From: Tistlia sp040905785
GTDB lineage: Bacteria; Pseudomonadota; Alphaproteobacteria; Kiloniellales; DSM-21159
Length of the DNA stretch: 64,000 nt
NCBI RefSeq assembly: GCF_040905785.1
Contig: NZ_JBBDQW010000088.1
Span: 1 to 64,000 of the forward strand
Direction of reading: 5' to 3'
Part shown: positions 24,884 through 32,207 of the stretch, piece by piece
Layout of the letters: every line of letters starts with the position of its first letter
How positions within the stretch are numbered: the stretch's first letter is position 1
Translations under genes and position numbers: made by a program
Notes under the pieces: generated by a model
What the model saw: the letters and a program-made list of their open reading frames with translations, nothing else
What the model was told of the DNA's origin: nothing
Database searches by the model: none

Positions 24884-26506
24884 TCAGCCGCGCAGCGCCC
24901 GGATCTGCTCGTGGTAGGCGCCCGCATCGACCTGCACGTCGACCACGGCCGGTCCCTCGCCCGCGAAGGCCTCGGCCAGCGCCCCCGGCAGCTCCTCCGG
25001 CGCCTCGACCCGGTAGCCCCGGCAGCCGAAGCCCCTGGCGACCGCGGCGAAGTCCGTCGCGGAGTAGCTCATGCCGATGCGCGGCAGCTGCCGGCGCTGC
25101 CGCTTGACGTCGATCAGCGCGATGCTCGAGTCGTTGAAGACGACGACGACCAGCCGGCAGCGGTTCTGGGCCGCCGTCGCCAGCTCGCCGGCGCACATCA
25201 TCAGCCCGCCGTCGCCGGTGAAGGCGAGGGTCCAGCGCTCCGGCTCGGCCAGCGAGGCGCCGATCGCTGCCGGCAGGGCGAAGGCCATGGTCGAGAGGCC
25301 GCGCGAGATCAGCACGTCGCGCGGCGCCCTGGCGATCCAGAGCGACATCACCGGCAGCATGTGCGCGCCGGCATCGACGGTCGCGCGGGTCCCGGCCGGC
25401 GCGGCGGCGATCGCGGCGTCGACCAGGTCCTGGGGCGCGATCGGGCCGCCGGTGCCGAGATGCGCGCGGCGGTGGATCTCGGCCCGGGCCGCCAGGATCT
25501 CTCCCGGAGTCCAGCCGCCCGGCCGCAGGGCGCCTTCCAGGCGCGCCGCGAGGCCGCCGAGCTCGCCGGTCAGGCGCGCCTGCGGCGGCAGGTAGTCGCG
25601 CTCCAGGTCGTGGCGGCGCAGATCGAGCACCGGCTTGTCGTAGCGCCAGCGCTGCGGCGGGAACTCGATCGGGTCGGCGCCGTAGAAGACGACCGCGTCG
25701 GCGGCCTCGATCAGGCCGCGCTCGGCGTCGCCGTCGATGAAGGGGCCGACGGCGTGGCGGCCGTCGTCCGGCACCACGCCCTTGGCCTTGTAGCTGTAGA
25801 GCAGCGGGCAGTCCCAGGCGGCGAGCAACCGCTGCAGGCCCTGGGCGGCCGCCGGCTCGCAGGCCTGCAGGCCGGCGATGACCAGCGGGCGGCGGCTCGC
25901 GGCGAGCAGCGCGCGCGCCGGAGCCAGGTCGGCCTCGGCGATCTCCGGCTCGCGGCGCGGCCCGCGCCCGCCACCCGGCTGCGCCGCCAGCTCCGCGCGC
26001 AGCGCCCCGCCGAGGACCTCCAGGTAGACCGCGCCGGCCGGCGGCCCGGCCGAGCGGTCGAGCAGCGCCTCCAGCCCCTCGAAGGCGGCGGCCCCGTCCA
26101 GACGCAGCGCGCCGCGCACCAGCGGTGCCAGCATCGCCGCCTGGTCGAGGCGCTGGTGGCTGACGAAGTCCTGGGCGTCCTCGTAGCCGTCGCCGATCAG
26201 CAGCAGCGGCGCCCGCTCCAGGTCGGCGTAGGCGATGCCGTTGACGACGTTGGCGATGCCCGGCCCGCGCGTGGTCAGCACCACGCCGAGCCCGCCGGTC
26301 ACCTCGGCGGTCGCCGCGGCCATCAGGGCGGCGGCCGTCTCGCCGCGCGTCAGCACGAACTCGATGCCGGCGCGCGCGGCGGCGTCGATGACGTCCAGGC
26401 TGCAGTCGCCGCCGGGCACGCCGAAGATGCGGCGCACGCCGCGCGCCGCGAGGCTGGCGGCGAGAACCTCCGCACCGGTGACGCCCTGGCGGCCCGCCGC
26501 GCTCAA
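24884..26506 (-). CDS. Thiamine-pyrophosphate enzyme, acetolactate synthase/benzoylformate decarboxylase-like
   Basis: A 540-residue three-domain TPP enzyme. The N-terminal domain has GVRRIFGVPGGDCSLDVIDA and RGETAAALMAA with the cofactor-activating Glu; the middle domain RRPLVIAGLQA; the C-terminal domain FTGDGGLMMCAGELATA ending in VFNDSS, the GDG...N metal/TPP motif. Members decarboxylate 2-oxoacids or ligate them. Set between an SDR and Rieske oxygenase genes, a decarboxylase or lyase step on an aromatic or alicyclic 2-oxoacid is plausible. TTG at 26506 overlaps the SDR stop (TTGA), so translation is probably coupled. Confidence 0.87.
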   Translation of the reverse strand: MSAAGRQGVTGAEVLAASLAARGVRRIFGVPGGDCSLDVIDAAARAGIEFVLTRGETAAALMAAATAEVTGGLGVVLTTRGPGIANVVNGIAYADLERAPLLLIGDGYEDAQDFVSHQRLDQAAMLAPLVRGALRLDGAAAFEGLEALLDRSAGPPAGAVYLEVLGGALRAELAAQPGGGRGPRREPEIAEADLAPARALLAASRRPLVIAGLQACEPAAAQGLQRLLAAWDCPLLYSYKAKGVVPDDGRHAVGPFIDGDAERGLIEAADAVVFYGADPIEFPPQRWRYDKPVLDLRRHDLERDYLPPQARLTGELGGLAARLEGALRPGGWTPGEILAARAEIHRRAHLGTGGPIAPQDLVDAAIAAAPAGTRATVDAGAHMLPVMSLWIARAPRDVLISRGLSTMAFALPAAIGASLAEPERWTLAFTGDGGLMMCAGELATAAQNRCRLVVVVFNDSSIALIDVKRQRRQLPRIGMSYSATDFAAVARGFGCRGYRVEAPEELPGALAEAFAGEGPAVVDVQVDAGAYHEQIRALRG

Positions 26507-27285
26507 CTGACCGACCAGGCGAGGTCGATGGGCAGCGTCGCTCCCGAGATGTCGCGGCCGCCCGGGCCGCAGAGGAAGGTCATCATGGCCGCCACGCTGT
26601 CCGGCTCGACGAAGCGCCCGCCCGGCTGCCGGCCGACCAGGAAGCGCTCGATGGCGGCCTCCTCGGTCAGCTGCTCGGCCTCCATCATCGCCGCGATCAC
26701 CTGGCCGCTGTGCGTCGTGTTGACCGAACCCGGGCAGATCGCGTTGCAGGTGATCTCAGTCTTGATCGTCTCCAGGGCGACCGCGCGCGTCAGGCCGATC
26801 AGCGCGGTCTTGGTGGTGATGTAGCTGGCCCGGTCGGCGGCGGCGAAGAGGCCGAAGACCGAGGAGACGTTGATGATGCGGCCCCAGCCGCGGGCGCGCA
26901 TGCCAGGCAGCGCGCAGCGGATCGTGTGGAAGGCCGAGGAAAGGTTGACCGAGAGCGCCCGCTCCCAGTCGGCAACGCTGCACTCCTCGATCGGGCCGAA
27001 GACCCGCGTCACCGCGTTGTTGACCAGGATGTCGACCGCCCCGAAGCGCGCCTCGGCCTCGGCGACCAGCCGCTCGACCGCCGCCGCCTCGCCGACGTCG
27101 GCGTCGCTCGCCAGCACCTCGACGCCGTAGCGCTCGCGCAGCAGGCCCTCCTTCTCGCGCAGGACGGCCGGACCCTCGACGCCGTTGATCACGACGTTGC
27201 AGCCCTCGGCCGCGAAGGCGCAGGCGCCGGCGAATCCGATGCCCGCGGTCGAGCCGGTGATCAGGACGGTCCTGCCCTTCAGCAC
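26503..27285 (-). CDS. SDR-family dehydrogenase, 3-hydroxybutyrate-dehydrogenase-like
   Basis: A 260-residue NAD(P)-dependent short-chain dehydrogenase. Cofactor motif TGSTAGIGFAGA, structural NNAV, catalytic Ser in INVSSVFG and Tyr-x3-Lys in ASYITTKTAL. The C-terminal pattern FLVGRQPGGRF...FLCGPGGRDISGATLPIDLAW is that of D-3-hydroxybutyrate dehydrogenase relatives. GTG at 27285 follows AGGAG. It is the first gene of the operon that continues with the TPP enzyme and Rieske beta and alpha subunits, and a LacI-type palindrome lies 116 bases upstream (27401). It may oxidise a hydroxy-acid or diol intermediate. Confidence 0.88.
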   Translation of the reverse strand: MLKGRTVLITGSTAGIGFAGACAFAAEGCNVVINGVEGPAVLREKEGLLRERYGVEVLASDADVGEAAAVERLVAEAEARFGAVDILVNNAVTRVFGPIEECSVADWERALSVNLSSAFHTIRCALPGMRARGWGRIINVSSVFGLFAAADRASYITTKTALIGLTRAVALETIKTEITCNAICPGSVNTTHSGQVIAAMMEAEQLTEEAAIERFLVGRQPGGRFVEPDSVAAMMTFLCGPGGRDISGATLPIDLAWSVS

Positions 27286-27400
27286 GGCCTGCTCCTTCCC
27301 GTCCGAAGACCGGAGCCCCCTCTTCCCGCTAGCGCCGCACCGCCTCGCTTCACGCCTTCTACCCTCTTCCGCCCTGCTCGTCGGCTCCCGGCGAGAGTAT

Positions 27401-27414
27401 TGATAGCGATAACA
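27401..27414. promoter_or_regulatory. LacI-type operator, site C
   Basis: TGATAGCGATAACA lies in the 171-base gap between the SDR start (27285) and the end of the lacI gene (27457), upstream of the Rieske operon. It differs from site D (28581) at a single base. Confidence 0.75.
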
Positions 27415-27456
27415 TTCTGTCAAGCTGCCGGCGATGAGCGGCCTGCAGGCGGCGCC

Positions 27457-28482
27457 TCAGGTGCTTTCGCGCTGAACGATGTCGAAGCCGAGATCCTTCT
27501 CGACGATCCCGGAATCCAGCCCCTGGATACGTTGGAGCAGGATCGTCGCGGCGAACTCGCCGATCTCGCGGCGCGGCAGGCGCAGCGACGTCACGGTCGG
27601 CACCATGTGCTGGAGGATGTCGAGGTCGTCGAAGCTGGCGATCGCGAGATCCTGGGGCACCCGCCAGCCCTGGCGCTGGCACTCGAAGGCGGCGCCGATC
27701 GCCAGCACGTCGCCGGCGAAGAAGATCGCGTCGGGCCGAGGACTGACCTTCATGAGCTCCAGCAGCGCGCCGCGGCCGGCCGCCAGGCCCGGCGGCGTCG
27801 TGCGGATCAGCAGCGGCTCTGCCTCGACCTCCAGGCTTTCCAGCGCCGAGAGGTAGCCGCGGCGGCGCTCGCTAGCACGGTCATTGCTGCCGGTCTCCAG
27901 CGAGACGAAGCCGATCCGCCGGTAGCCGCGGCGGAAAAGGTAGCGGGTCATCGCCTTGGCCGCCTCGAAGTTCGAGTAGCTGACGACGATGTCCAGCGGG
28001 TCGCGCGACAGGTCGCCGGTCTCGATCACAGGCACGCCGGCGTTGCGCACCAGCGCCCGCGCGCGCTCCGTATGGGTCGTGTTGTGCAGGACGATGCCGC
28101 TGACCCGCTGCTCGACGAAGGCCGCGATCAGCTTCTCCTCCGCCACGATGTCGTGGCCGCTCTCGGCGATCAGCAGGTGGAAGGAGGCTTCGGCCAGCGC
28201 GCCGGCCGTGGCCTGGATGGTTTCGGCGAACAGCGAGTTCTTGATGCTGGGGACGATCAGCCCGACGACGTTGGAGCGGTTCGAGGCGAGGCTGCCGGCC
28301 AGGCGGTTCGGCACGTAGCCGACCGCCTCGATCGCCTCGAGGATCTTCCGGCGCGTCTCGGCGGAGACCTTGTCCGGCTCGCGCAGGGCGCGCGAGACCG
28401 TCATCGGCGAAACCTCGGCCCGTCGCGCCACGTCGGTCATGCGCACCCGCTGCGCGCCGCTGCGCTCGTTGCTTCTCGGCAT
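27457..28482 (-). CDS. LacI-family transcriptional regulator
   Basis: A 341-residue repressor-type protein. The N-terminal helix-turn-helix and hinge are clear: MTDVARRAEVSPMTVSRALR, then GYVPNRLAGSLASNRSNVVGLIVPS. A periplasmic-binding-protein-like sensor domain follows, with GFVSLETGSNDRASERRRGY and DAIFFAGDVLAIGAAFECQ. In GntR/GluRS-type branches of LacI the inducer is often a sugar acid. ATG at 28482 has a weak GGGCGGG upstream. It is flanked by the Rieske operon and, divergently, by the HIBADH-like dehydrogenase; four matching palindromes surround these genes, so it is the prime candidate for their control. Confidence 0.93.
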   Translation of the reverse strand: MPRSNERSGAQRVRMTDVARRAEVSPMTVSRALREPDKVSAETRRKILEAIEAVGYVPNRLAGSLASNRSNVVGLIVPSIKNSLFAETIQATAGALAEASFHLLIAESGHDIVAEEKLIAAFVEQRVSGIVLHNTTHTERARALVRNAGVPVIETGDLSRDPLDIVVSYSNFEAAKAMTRYLFRRGYRRIGFVSLETGSNDRASERRRGYLSALESLEVEAEPLLIRTTPPGLAAGRGALLELMKVSPRPDAIFFAGDVLAIGAAFECQRQGWRVPQDLAIASFDDLDILQHMVPTVTSLRLPRREIGEFAATILLQRIQGLDSGIVEKDLGFDIVQREST

Positions 28483-28580
28483 CTGGCCCGCCCTGACGCT
28501 GTCTCTATCCTCTATCGCGACGCGAGTGTCGGCCCTGCCGCGATTCAGGGCAATTTGAACTTTCGGCGAAAGCGCCGTGA

Positions 28581-28594
28581 TGATAACGATAACA
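28581..28594. promoter_or_regulatory. LacI-type operator, site D
   Basis: TGATAACGATAACA lies in the divergent promoter region between lacI (start 28482) and the HIBADH-like gene (start 28657), 63 bases before the latter. Binding here could both autoregulate the repressor and control the dehydrogenase/hydrolase pair. Confidence 0.75.
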
Positions 28595-28656
28595 CGACGC
28601 GGCCGGTGGCGCCCGAACGGGCCGCCGTGGCCGAGCACCGGAACAGGGAAGACGAC

Positions 28657-29571
28657 ATGACCGAGAAAGCGGCCCTGGGATTCATCGGCCTCGGGCGCAT
28701 GGGCGCGCCGATGACGCGCCGGCTGATCGAGGCCGGCCATGCGCTGACGCTGTTCGACACCGACGAGCGCGCCCTGGCGCCGCTGCTCGAGCTCGGCGCG
28801 ACGCGCGCCGCCTCCCCGGCCGCTGTCGCCGACGCGGTCGAGGTGGTCCTGCTGTCGCTGCCGACGCCGGAGATCGTCCTGGCGGTGGCCGGCGGGCCCG
28901 GCGGCCTGATCGAGGGCCGCCGGCTGCGCACCGTGATCGACCTTTCGACGACCGGCCCCAAGGGCTCCCAGGCGCTCGCCGCCCTGCTCGCCGGCCACGG
29001 CATCGAGACCATCGACGCCCCGGTCAGCGGCGGCGTCGCCGGCGCCGCCAAGGGCACGCTTGCGGTCATGGCGGCCGGCAAGGCGGCGCAGCTCGAGGCG
29101 CTGCGGCCGGTTCTGGAATGCTTCGGCCGGGTCTTCGTGGCCGGCGCCGAGCCCGGCATGGGCCAGACCATCAAGGTCATCAACAACCTGATGTCGGTAA
29201 CCGCCCTGGCGATGGCCTCGGAGGCGCTGGTGCTGGGCCGCGCCTCGGGACTGGACCCCGACGTCATGATCGACATCATCAACGCCAGCAGCGGCCGCAA
29301 CAACGCGACGGAGGACAAGTTCCCCCGTTTCGTGCTGCCGCGCAGCTTCGATTTCGGCTTCGCGCTGGGCCTGTCCGACAAGGACACCCGCCTGTGCCTG
29401 GAGCACTCGGACGCCCTGGGCATGCCGATGATCGTCGGCAGCGCGGCGCGTCAGGTCCTGAAGATCGCCCTGGCGACCCAGGGTGCCGAGGCCGACCTGA
29501 CGACCATCGTCAAGCCGCTGGAAGGCTGGATGGGCGTCGAGGTCAAGGGAAGGAAGGCGGAGGAACGATGA
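28657..29571 (+). CDS. NAD(P)-dependent beta-hydroxyacid dehydrogenase (HIBADH family)
   Basis: A 304-residue member of the 3-hydroxyisobutyrate/tartronate semialdehyde/6-phosphogluconate dehydrogenase-like family. Rossmann motif GFIGLGRMGAPM, cofactor region LLSLPTPEIV, substrate loop DAPVSGGVAGAAKGTLAVM, catalytic Lys in GQTIKVINNL, and the C-terminal IINASSGRNNATEDKFPRF helix. It oxidises a beta-hydroxy acid. AGGGAAG lies 8 bases before the ATG. The next gene overlaps it by 4 bases (ATGA). A close paralogue at 32208 shares long stretches, including VMIDIINASSGRN. Confidence 0.92.
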   Translation: MTEKAALGFIGLGRMGAPMTRRLIEAGHALTLFDTDERALAPLLELGATRAASPAAVADAVEVVLLSLPTPEIVLAVAGGPGGLIEGRRLRTVIDLSTTGPKGSQALAALLAGHGIETIDAPVSGGVAGAAKGTLAVMAAGKAAQLEALRPVLECFGRVFVAGAEPGMGQTIKVINNLMSVTALAMASEALVLGRASGLDPDVMIDIINASSGRNNATEDKFPRFVLPRSFDFGFALGLSDKDTRLCLEHSDALGMPMIVGSAARQVLKIALATQGAEADLTTIVKPLEGWMGVEVKGRKAEER

Positions 29572-30368
29572 GCGAGTCGACCTACGAGATCTACGCGGTC
29601 AAGTACGCGCACCACGACCGGCCGGCGCGCGACAACTTCCTGGGCGGCGACCCGCACGAGACCAACATGCCGCTCGACTACTTCGTCTGGGCGATCGTCG
29701 GGCAGGAGCGCAGCTTCGTCGTCGACACCGGCTTCGACGCCGAGATGGGCGCCAAGCGGGGCCGCCAGATCACCCAGCCGCCGGCCGCCGGCCTCAAGGC
29801 CCTGGGCCTGGAGCCGGAGGCCGTCGAGGACGTGATCGTCACGCACATGCACTACGACCACGCCGGCAACCACGCACTCTTCCCCCAGGCGCGCTACCAC
29901 CTGCAGGACCGCGAGATGGCCTATTGCACCGGCCGGTGCATGTGCCACCAGGCCCTGACCCACGCCTACGAGCCGGCCGACGTCTCGGTGATGATCCACC
30001 GGCTGTTCGAGGGGCGTGTGCGGTTCCACGACGGCGCCTCGCAGGTCGCGCCCGGCATCTCGGTGCACCTGGTCGGCGGCCACACCAACGGCCTCCAGGT
30101 CGTGCGGGTGCGCACCCGGCGCGGCTGGGTCGTGCTGGCCTCCGACGCCTCGCACCTCTACGCCAACATCGAGCAGCAGCGGCCCTTTCCGGTCGTCTAC
30201 AACGTCGGCGACATGCTGGAGGGCTACCAAAAGGTGCGCGAGCTCGCCGACTCCGAGGCCCACGTCATCCCCGGCCACGACCCGGCGGTGCTGTCGCGCT
30301 TCCCGGCGGCGCGGCCGGGCCTGGAGGACTGGGTCGTGCGTCTCGACGCCGACCCGATCGGCGGCTAG
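29568..30368 (+). CDS. Metallo-beta-lactamase-fold hydrolase, AHL-lactonase-like
   Basis: A 266-residue hydrolase with the dinuclear zinc motif THMHYDHAGN (His93, His95, Asp97, His98), a later GGHTNG with the third His, SDASH with the bridging Asp, and a distal VIPGHDP. This layout is that of AttM/AiiA-type N-acyl-homoserine lactonases, but many relatives open other lactones. Its ATG overlaps the stop of the HIBADH-like gene, so it is co-expressed with a catabolic enzyme; opening a pathway lactone is at least as likely as quenching signals. It converges with the GntR gene, sharing 4 bases. Confidence 0.86.
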   Translation: MSESTYEIYAVKYAHHDRPARDNFLGGDPHETNMPLDYFVWAIVGQERSFVVDTGFDAEMGAKRGRQITQPPAAGLKALGLEPEAVEDVIVTHMHYDHAGNHALFPQARYHLQDREMAYCTGRCMCHQALTHAYEPADVSVMIHRLFEGRVRFHDGASQVAPGISVHLVGGHTNGLQVVRVRTRRGWVVLASDASHLYANIEQQRPFPVVYNVGDMLEGYQKVRELADSEAHVIPGHDPAVLSRFPAARPGLEDWVVRLDADPIGG

Positions 30369-31144
30369 CGGCGGCGTCCGCCGACGGCCCTGGCCGGCGC
30401 CGCGGTCTCCGCGCCCGCCCCGTCGTTCACGCCGTCGTTCACGCCGTCGTTCGCCCCGTCGTTCGCCACGAGCAGGCGCAGCGCCGAGGCCGCCGCTTCG
30501 CGCACGTGGCGGACCGCGGCCTCCCGGGCGGCGACGGGATCGCGCGCCAGCAGCGCCTCGACCAGCTGTCGGAGCTCCTCCAGGCTGTGCCGGCTGCGGC
30601 CCGGCGCTTGCAGCGACCAGGCGCGCAGCACCGTGACCCGCGAGTTGAGCATGCGCAGGGTGAAGCCGAGCGCCTCGTTGCCGCAGCCCTCGATCAGGCA
30701 TTCGTAGAAGCGGTTTTTGGCGGCGATCCGGCCGATCGCGTCCTGGCGCTCGTAGGAAGAACGGACCTGCTCCAGCGCAGAGGCCAGGGCCGCCCGCTCG
30801 GCCTCCCCGGCCTGGCGGGCGAAGAGCTCCGCTGCCAGGCCCTCGAGCTGCTCGCGCACCTGGTAGACGCCGCGCGCCTGTTCGGCGCTGAGGCTGGCGA
30901 CGAGCGGTCCGCGATGCGGCACGACCTGGATGATGCCTTCGGATTCGAGCTGCCGAAGCGCTTCGCGCACCAGGGTCCGGCTGACGCCCGTCATCTCGCA
31001 GAGCTGGCGTTCGGGCAGGCGCTCGCCGGCCTTGAAGCGGCCGACCGCGATGGCGTTGCGGATGCTCTCTATGACGCTGTGGCGCAGCGGCGCGGCGATC
31101 CGGTTGACGCGGAAATCGTGCTCGAGCGGCTCGGCCTGGCTCAT
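30365..31144 (-). CDS. GntR-family transcriptional regulator (FadR/FCD type)
   Basis: A 259-residue regulator. The winged helix is near the N-terminus: IRNAIAVGRFKAGERLPERQ, CEMTGVSRTLVREALRQLE, IIQVVPHRG. The FCD effector domain follows, with YQVREQLEGLAAELFA and the helices ending in LLARDPVAAREAAVRHVREA. FCD regulators usually sense small carboxylic acids. The C-terminal tail carries a four-copy Asn-Asp-Gly repeat (30421-30468). It is divergent from the SDR gene at 31306 that opens the second catabolic locus, and so probably controls it. Confidence 0.91.
   Translation of the reverse strand: MSQAEPLEHDFRVNRIAAPLRHSVIESIRNAIAVGRFKAGERLPERQLCEMTGVSRTLVREALRQLESEGIIQVVPHRGPLVASLSAEQARGVYQVREQLEGLAAELFARQAGEAERAALASALEQVRSSYERQDAIGRIAAKNRFYECLIEGCGNEALGFTLRMLNSRVTVLRAWSLQAPGRSRHSLEELRQLVEALLARDPVAAREAAVRHVREAAASALRLLVANDGANDGVNDGVNDGAGAETAAPARAVGGRRR
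30421..30468. repeat. 12-bp tandem repeat in the 3' end of the GntR gene
   Basis: Four copies of CGTCGTTCACGC or CGTCGTTCGCCC-type units in tandem. On the minus strand they encode repeating Asn-Asp-Gly-Val/Ala near the C-terminus of the GntR regulator, beyond the folded domain. Confidence 0.85.
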
Positions 31145-31194
31145 GGGGTTCGTTCCGTCTCGGTCTCGCGGTCGCGGCTGCGCCCGGGCTGGTT

Positions 31195-31210
31195 ATGCGC
31201 ATTCGGTATT
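31195..31210. promoter_or_regulatory. Candidate GntR operator element, half-conserved copy
   Basis: ATGCGCATTCGGTATT shares ATGCGCA-TCGGTA with 32093-32106. It lies in the divergent gap between the GntR gene (start 31144) and the SDR gene (start 31306). The left arm of the palindrome is poor here. Confidence 0.4.
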
Positions 31211-31305
31211 TCAGTCATACAATGTGCTCGGTCGATTGTCTGCCTTGCTCCCCGGGGCGATAGTGGTCGCCAGGGCCCTTCTTGCGGCCAGGGAGAGGGA
31301 GCGGC

Positions 31306-32055
31306 ATGAAGCGACTCGAGGGGAAGACTGCCTTCATCACCGGCGGGGGCGCCGGTCTCGGCCGCGCCATGGCGCTCGCCTTCGCGCGGGAGGGCGCCGT
31401 GGTCGGCGTCGCCGACATCGACGAGGCCGCAGCGATGGCGACCGCCGCCGAGGCCGGCAACGACAGCCTAGGCTACGCCTGCGACGTCTCGCGGCGCGAC
31501 CAGGTGCGGCAGGCCGTCGACGACTTCGCGACGCGTGCCGGCGGCCTCGACATCCTGGTCAACAACGCCGTCGCCTTCCACTACGCGCCGCTCGTCGACA
31601 TGCCCGAGGAGGTCATCGACCGCATGCTCGACGTCGGCATCAAGGGCACCTACTGGGCGCTCCAGGCGGCGACGCCGCATCTGGTCGCGCGCGGCGGCGG
31701 CGCTTCGGTGATCAACCTCTCCTCCGTGGCGGTCTCCTTCGCGATCAAGAACGCCGCGGTCTACAGCTCAATCAAGGGCGCCATCGACACCCTGACCCGC
31801 CAGCAGGCCTGCGAGCTCGGCCCCCAGGGGGTGCGCGTCAACGCCCTGGCGCCGGGGCCGGTGGAGACGCCAGGCGCCAGCGCCGTGATCGACGAGGCCG
31901 GCTGGGCCGCGCGCCGGGCGCGGACGCCGATCCGGCGGCTCGCGACCGCCGAGGACGTCGCCGAGGCGGCGGTCTTCCTGGCCTCGGCGCAGGCGCAGAG
32001 CATCGCCGGCGTCACCCTGAAGATCGACGGCGGCGTCACGGTCGCCGGTCCCTGA
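31306..32055 (+). CDS. SDR-family NAD(P)-dependent oxidoreductase
   Basis: A 249-residue classical short-chain dehydrogenase: TGGGAGLGRAMALAF cofactor motif, DIDEAAAM, NNAV, catalytic Ser in VINLSSVAVSF and Tyr-x3-Lys in AVYSSIKGAID, and the C-terminal GVTLKIDGGVTVA. GGGAGAGGGAGC precedes the ATG at 31306. It opens the second catabolic locus, divergent from the GntR regulator, with a HIBADH-like gene 152 bases downstream. Substrate unknown; a hydroxy- or cyclic alcohol intermediate is inferred from context. Confidence 0.9.
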   Translation: MKRLEGKTAFITGGGAGLGRAMALAFAREGAVVGVADIDEAAAMATAAEAGNDSLGYACDVSRRDQVRQAVDDFATRAGGLDILVNNAVAFHYAPLVDMPEEVIDRMLDVGIKGTYWALQAATPHLVARGGGASVINLSSVAVSFAIKNAAVYSSIKGAIDTLTRQQACELGPQGVRVNALAPGPVETPGASAVIDEAGWAARRARTPIRRLATAEDVAEAAVFLASAQAQSIAGVTLKIDGGVTVAGP

Positions 32056-32084
32056 GCGAGGCCGCGTAGAGACCGGTTCGGCTA

Positions 32085-32107
32085 TTACTGATATGCGCAA
32101 TCGGTAA
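32085..32107. promoter_or_regulatory. Candidate palindromic operator upstream of second HIBADH gene
   Basis: TTACTGAT (32085-32092) and ATCGGTAA (32100-32107) are inverted arms with one mismatch around a 7-base spacer ATGCGCA. It lies about 100 bases before the ATG at 32208. The ATGCGCA spacer and right arm recur at 31195. A dimeric regulator such as the neighbouring GntR protein is a reasonable binder. Confidence 0.5.
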
Positions 32108-32157
32108 CTGCCAGGATCCGGCGCGCGCTTCTAGACTGCAAATAACGATCAAGCATT

Positions 32158-32189
32158 CGGCTCACGTAAGTTCCGAAATAGATGAGCCG
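32158..32189 (+). promoter_or_regulatory. Leader stem-loop before second HIBADH gene
   Basis: CGGCTCA (32158-32164) and TGAGCCG (32183-32189) are perfect 7-bp arms in the leader, 18 bases before the ATG and just ahead of GGGAGGA. It could be an operator or a leader hairpin. Confidence 0.35.
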
Positions 32190-32207
32190 TGCCGGGAGGA
32201 ATACTGT

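Noticed and set aside
26710..28656. A long plus-strand extension upstream of the HIBADH-like gene
   Set aside because: It is antisense to the SDR and lacI genes. The family start and ribosome site place the true start at 28657.
16851..31223. ATTGTATGA (16851) and its reverse complement (31215) as a shared GntR site
   Set aside because: Only nine bases match and the flanks differ, so chance is likely over this span. The 32085 palindrome is a better candidate.
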